A stretch of 10,548 nucleotides of DNA from Blautia sp. (lineage in GTDB: Bacteria; Bacillota; Clostridia; Lachnospirales; Lachnospiraceae). A program made the translations under genes and the position numbers. The first letter of the stretch is position 1; each line of letters starts with the position of its first letter. The stretch is taken from contig JAUUSJ010000145.1 of the NCBI GenBank assembly GCA_030841965.1, forward strand, positions 1 to 10,548, in the 5' to 3' direction. Below are positions 6,618 to 10,548 of the stretch, piece by piece. Below the pieces are notes generated by a model. The model was not told the DNA's origin. It did not search any database and saw only the letters and a list, made by a program, of their open reading frames with translations.

Positions 6618-8172
6618 TACCAAAAAGGAACAGGAGCGTGACGAACTGCACCGTGCTATCTGGGCAATTGCAGATGAACTGAGGGGAGCAGTTGACGGAT
6701 GGGACTTTAAGAATTATGTTCTTGGAACGATGTTCTATCGTTATATTTCTGAAAATTTGTGTAATTACATAAATAGCGGAGAGGCAGATGCAGGGAACTC
6801 TGATTTTGATTTTGCAAAAATGCTGGACGAAGATGCGGAAGAAGCTCGTGACGGACTGGTAGAGGAAAAAGGCTTTTTCATTTTGCCGAGCGAATTATTC
6901 TGCAACGTTCGTGCCAATGCCTCGAATGATGAAAACTTAAATGAAACATTGGAGCGAGTGTTCCGCCATATTGAAGAATCTGCGAAAGGCAGTGATGCAG
7001 AGAGCGATTTTGCTGGACTGTTCGATGATTATGATGTGAATAGCAACAAATTAGGTTCTACGGTTGCCAAGCGCAACGAAAAACTGGTCAAACTATTAAA
7101 TGGTGTGGGCGAAATGAACCTCGGAAATGTGAAAGACCATTCCATTGATGCTTTTGGTGATGCATATGAGTACCTTATGACCATGTATGCGTCCAATGCT
7201 GGAAAGTCCGGCGGAGAATTTTTTACCCCAGCAGACGTGTCAGAATTACTTACAAGGCTTGGTACTGTGGGGAAAACAGAGATCAATAAAGTATACGATC
7301 CAGCCTGTGGTTCAGGTTCTCTGCTTTTGAAAGCGGAAAAAATTCTTGGGAAGGATGCGATTCGCAATGGCTTCTATGGGCAGGAAATTAACATCACGAC
7401 TTATAACCTATGCCGAATCAATATGTTTTTGCACGATGTGGGATTTGATAAATTCAATATTGCCTGTGAGGATACGCTCATCAGTCCGCAACATTGGGAT
7501 GACGAGCCATTTGAACTGATTGTTTCAAATCCGCCTTATTCTATTAAATGGGCAGGAGATGAAAATCCATTGCTGATCAATGATCCCCGTTTTGCTCCTG
7601 CAGGAGTTCTGGCACCAAAGAGTAAGGCAGATATGGCATTTATCATGCACATTCTTTCATGGCTTGCGTCTAACGGAACTGCTGCCATCGTATGCTTTCC
7701 GGGGATTATGTATCGCGGCGGTGCAGAGAAGAAAATCCGAAAATATTTGATTGATAACAACTATGTGGACTGTGTGATTCAGTTGCCGAGTAATCTGTTT
7801 TTTGGAACTTCTATTGCTACTTGTATCATGGTCATGAAGAAAAATAAGGCGGATAACAAGACGTTGTTTATTGACGCAACAAAGGAGTGCGTTAAGGTTA
7901 CGAATAATAATAAGCTGACGCTTGAGAATATAGAACATATTGTTGATGTATTTGCAAAGCGTGAAGAAATCGAGCATTTTGCACATCTGGCAAGTTATGA
8001 TGAAGTGTCCGACAATGATTATAATTTATCTGTATCAACATATGTTGAGGCTGAAGATACGAGAGAGAAAATAGACATTGTGAAGTTGAATGCGGAAATA
8101 AAAGAAATCGTGGCGCGTGAGCAAGTGCTTCGTGATGAAATCGATAAGATTATTGCAGAAATAGAGGGGTAA
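6610..8172 (+). CDS. hsdM: Type I restriction-modification system, DNA methyltransferase subunit HsdM
   Basis: HsdM transfers methyl from SAM to N6 of adenine at the target chosen by HsdS, and is a core part of both the M2S methylase and the R2M2S restriction complex. The 520-aa length is normal. The N-terminal HsdM_N helical region spans about 10-170 (LRGAVDGWDFKNYVLGTMFYR). Next come GGEFFTP (201-207), SAM motif I DPACGSG (230-236) and catalytic motif IV NPPY (307-310). A C-terminal helical tail (about 485-518) would contact HsdS. A GGAGG site (6597-6601) lies 8 nt upstream. It overlaps the regulator and is 1 nt from the following nuclease gene. All key methyltransferase motifs are intact, so the gene looks functional. 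Confidence 0.97.
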   Translation: MVDTKKEQERDELHRAIWAIADELRGAVDGWDFKNYVLGTMFYRYISENLCNYINSGEADAGNSDFDFAKMLDEDAEEARDGLVEEKGFFILPSELFCNVRANASNDENLNETLERVFRHIEESAKGSDAESDFAGLFDDYDVNSNKLGSTVAKRNEKLVKLLNGVGEMNLGNVKDHSIDAFGDAYEYLMTMYASNAGKSGGEFFTPADVSELLTRLGTVGKTEINKVYDPACGSGSLLLKAEKILGKDAIRNGFYGQEINITTYNLCRINMFLHDVGFDKFNIACEDTLISPQHWDDEPFELIVSNPPYSIKWAGDENPLLINDPRFAPAGVLAPKSKADMAFIMHILSWLASNGTAAIVCFPGIMYRGGAEKKIRKYLIDNNYVDCVIQLPSNLFFGTSIATCIMVMKKNKADNKTLFIDATKECVKVTNNNKLTLENIEHIVDVFAKREEIEHFAHLASYDEVSDNDYNLSVSTYVEAEDTREKIDIVKLNAEIKEIVAREQVLRDEIDKIIAEIEG

Positions 8173-8173
8173 T

Positions 8174-9275
8174 ATGGAGAAAGAGTTATCGAACAAATTA
8201 GACAAACCGATGCAGAAAAATGATTCTGACGACAGATTTAAAACGATGATTTCCGATATAAAAGAGATTATAGCAGTCGGCAGGAAACAGGCCTATAACG
8301 CTGTAAACAAGGCGTCTGTTCTGACCTATTGGCATATTGGAAAGCGGATTATAGAACAGGAACAGAATGGAGAAAACAGGGCGGAATATGGAAAGGCGCT
8401 TATGGATACACTGTCTTATGAACTCACAGCGGAATATGGCACCAGTTATTCAAAAAGAAATCTTCAATATTTTAGAAAATTTTATCTGCTGTTTCCTGAT
8501 GAGGAGATTGTGAACGCATGCGTTCACAATTTAAGTTGGACGCATTTTAGAAGTCTTTTGCGTGTGCAGGATGAAGAAGCAAGGCTTTGGTATATGAAAG
8601 AAGCTGCCAATGAAGGATGGAATTGCAGGACATTGGATCGTAATATCGGTACACAATACTATTATCGACTTCTTCAGGCGCCTAAAAAAGAAGAAGTAAT
8701 TTCAGAAATGAAGCAAAAGACAAACAAATATCAAAAAAATAAATATGAATTATTGAAAAATCCGATGATTGCAGAATTTCTTGGATTTAAGAATGAAGAT
8801 ACTTATCTTGAAAATGATTTAGAAACGGCGATTCTAAACCACATACGAGATTTTCTTATGGAAATGGGGAGAGGGTTTGCCTTTGTTGCCAGACAACAAC
8901 ATATCGTTACGGAAACAGAGGATTATTTTATTGACCTTGTATTTTATAATATAGAACTAAAATGCTATGTGCTGATTGATTTGAAAATGGGAAAAATCAC
9001 ACATCAGGATGTGGGACAGATCGATATGTATGTGCGCATGTACGACGAACTGAAGTGCAAAGAAGGAGATAATCCAACTCTTGGAATCCTGCTTTGTACA
9101 GAAACGGATGAGGATATTGCCAGATATTCCGTACTGCATGATAATGAACGGCTGTTTATGTCGAAATATCTGACCTACCTGCCTACAAAAGAGCAGCTTA
9201 GGGCAGAGATTGAACGACAGAAAGAGATATTTTATATGCAACATCCTGAGCTGCAGGAGAATGGTGGTGACGGGG

Positions 9276-9283
<8 letters not shown>
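8174..9283 (+). CDS. DUF1016/YhcG family PD-(D/E)XK nuclease embedded in the type I RM operon
   Basis: The 369-aa protein has an N-terminal DUF1016_N helical domain (about 20-170: TYWHIGKRIIEQEQ, EYGKALMDTLS, RKFYLLFP, LSWTHFRSLLRV, STQYYYRLL-like) and a C-terminal PD-(D/E)XK-like domain (about 195-345). Likely catalytic residues are Asp254 in FIDLVFYN and Asp269-x-Lys271 in LIDLKMGK, with Gln282 in THQDVGQIDMYV. Both halves are complete. The family is widespread, often near RM or toxin loci, and its biochemical role is poorly defined. Between hsdM and hsdS (1-nt gap, then overlap) it is very likely cotranslated with them and may act as an accessory nuclease, but it is not HsdR because it has no helicase motifs. 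Codons 112-119 form a perfect DNA palindrome. A GAGGGG site (8164-8169) precedes the ATG. Confidence 0.92.
8507..8530. repeat. Perfect 24-bp palindrome inside the DUF1016 nuclease gene
   Basis: The half-site ATTGTGAACGCA is followed directly by its exact reverse complement, with no spacer. It lies in codon phase and encodes exactly eight residues, IVNACVHN (112-119), between the RKFYLLFP and LSWTHF motifs. The pseudogene at 5808 has a different inverted repeat at the equivalent place. Confidence 0.9.

Positions 9284-10548
<1,265 letters not shown>

Overview
This window looks like a low-GC Gram-positive chromosome, most likely Clostridia and perhaps Lachnospiraceae. The basis is AT-rich coding with heavy AGA/AGG arginine use, strong GGAGG-type ribosome binding sites, a TTG start, and a typical Firmicute set of housekeeping genes (MutS2, YhaM, RlmD). 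The family-level placement is an inference.

Left half (about 1-5780), housekeeping. An acylphosphatase and MutS2 form a leftward operon (acyP-mutS2, 2814 to 135). Its predicted promoter lies about 210 nt upstream of the acyP start, so the transcript would carry a long leader. That leader holds several inverted repeats, including one long-range pairing. Divergently, yhaM (an OB-HD 3'-5' exoribonuclease) has a good sigma-A promoter. It is followed by rlmD (a 23S rRNA m5U methyltransferase with an Fe-S cluster). A hairpin and a possible 31-codon upstream ORF overlapping the rlmD start lie between the two.

Right half (about 5800-10548), accessory. A degraded DUF1016/YhcG-type nuclease gene (about 200 internal codons lost plus a 1-nt frameshift) precedes a type I restriction-modification operon. 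The order is a small XRE regulator with its own promoter and operator-like dyads, then hsdM, an intact DUF1016 PD-(D/E)XK nuclease, and hsdS. The genes overlap or abut (8-nt overlap, 1-nt gap, 8-nt overlap), so they should be one transcript. No hsdR is present in the window; it may lie beyond the right edge.

The most notable signals are in hsdS. It ends, still in frame, in a perfect ACAG tetranucleotide tract (at least 13 copies, encoding TDRQ) that runs off the window, as expected of a phase-variable gene. It also carries two 12-nt repeats encoding (I/T)AEL in the central spacer, matching the repeat known to set target spacing in the EcoR124 family. Both DUF1016 genes carry a DNA palindrome at the same place in the protein, with unrelated sequences. 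In the broken copy the deletion junction lies within a few bases of it.
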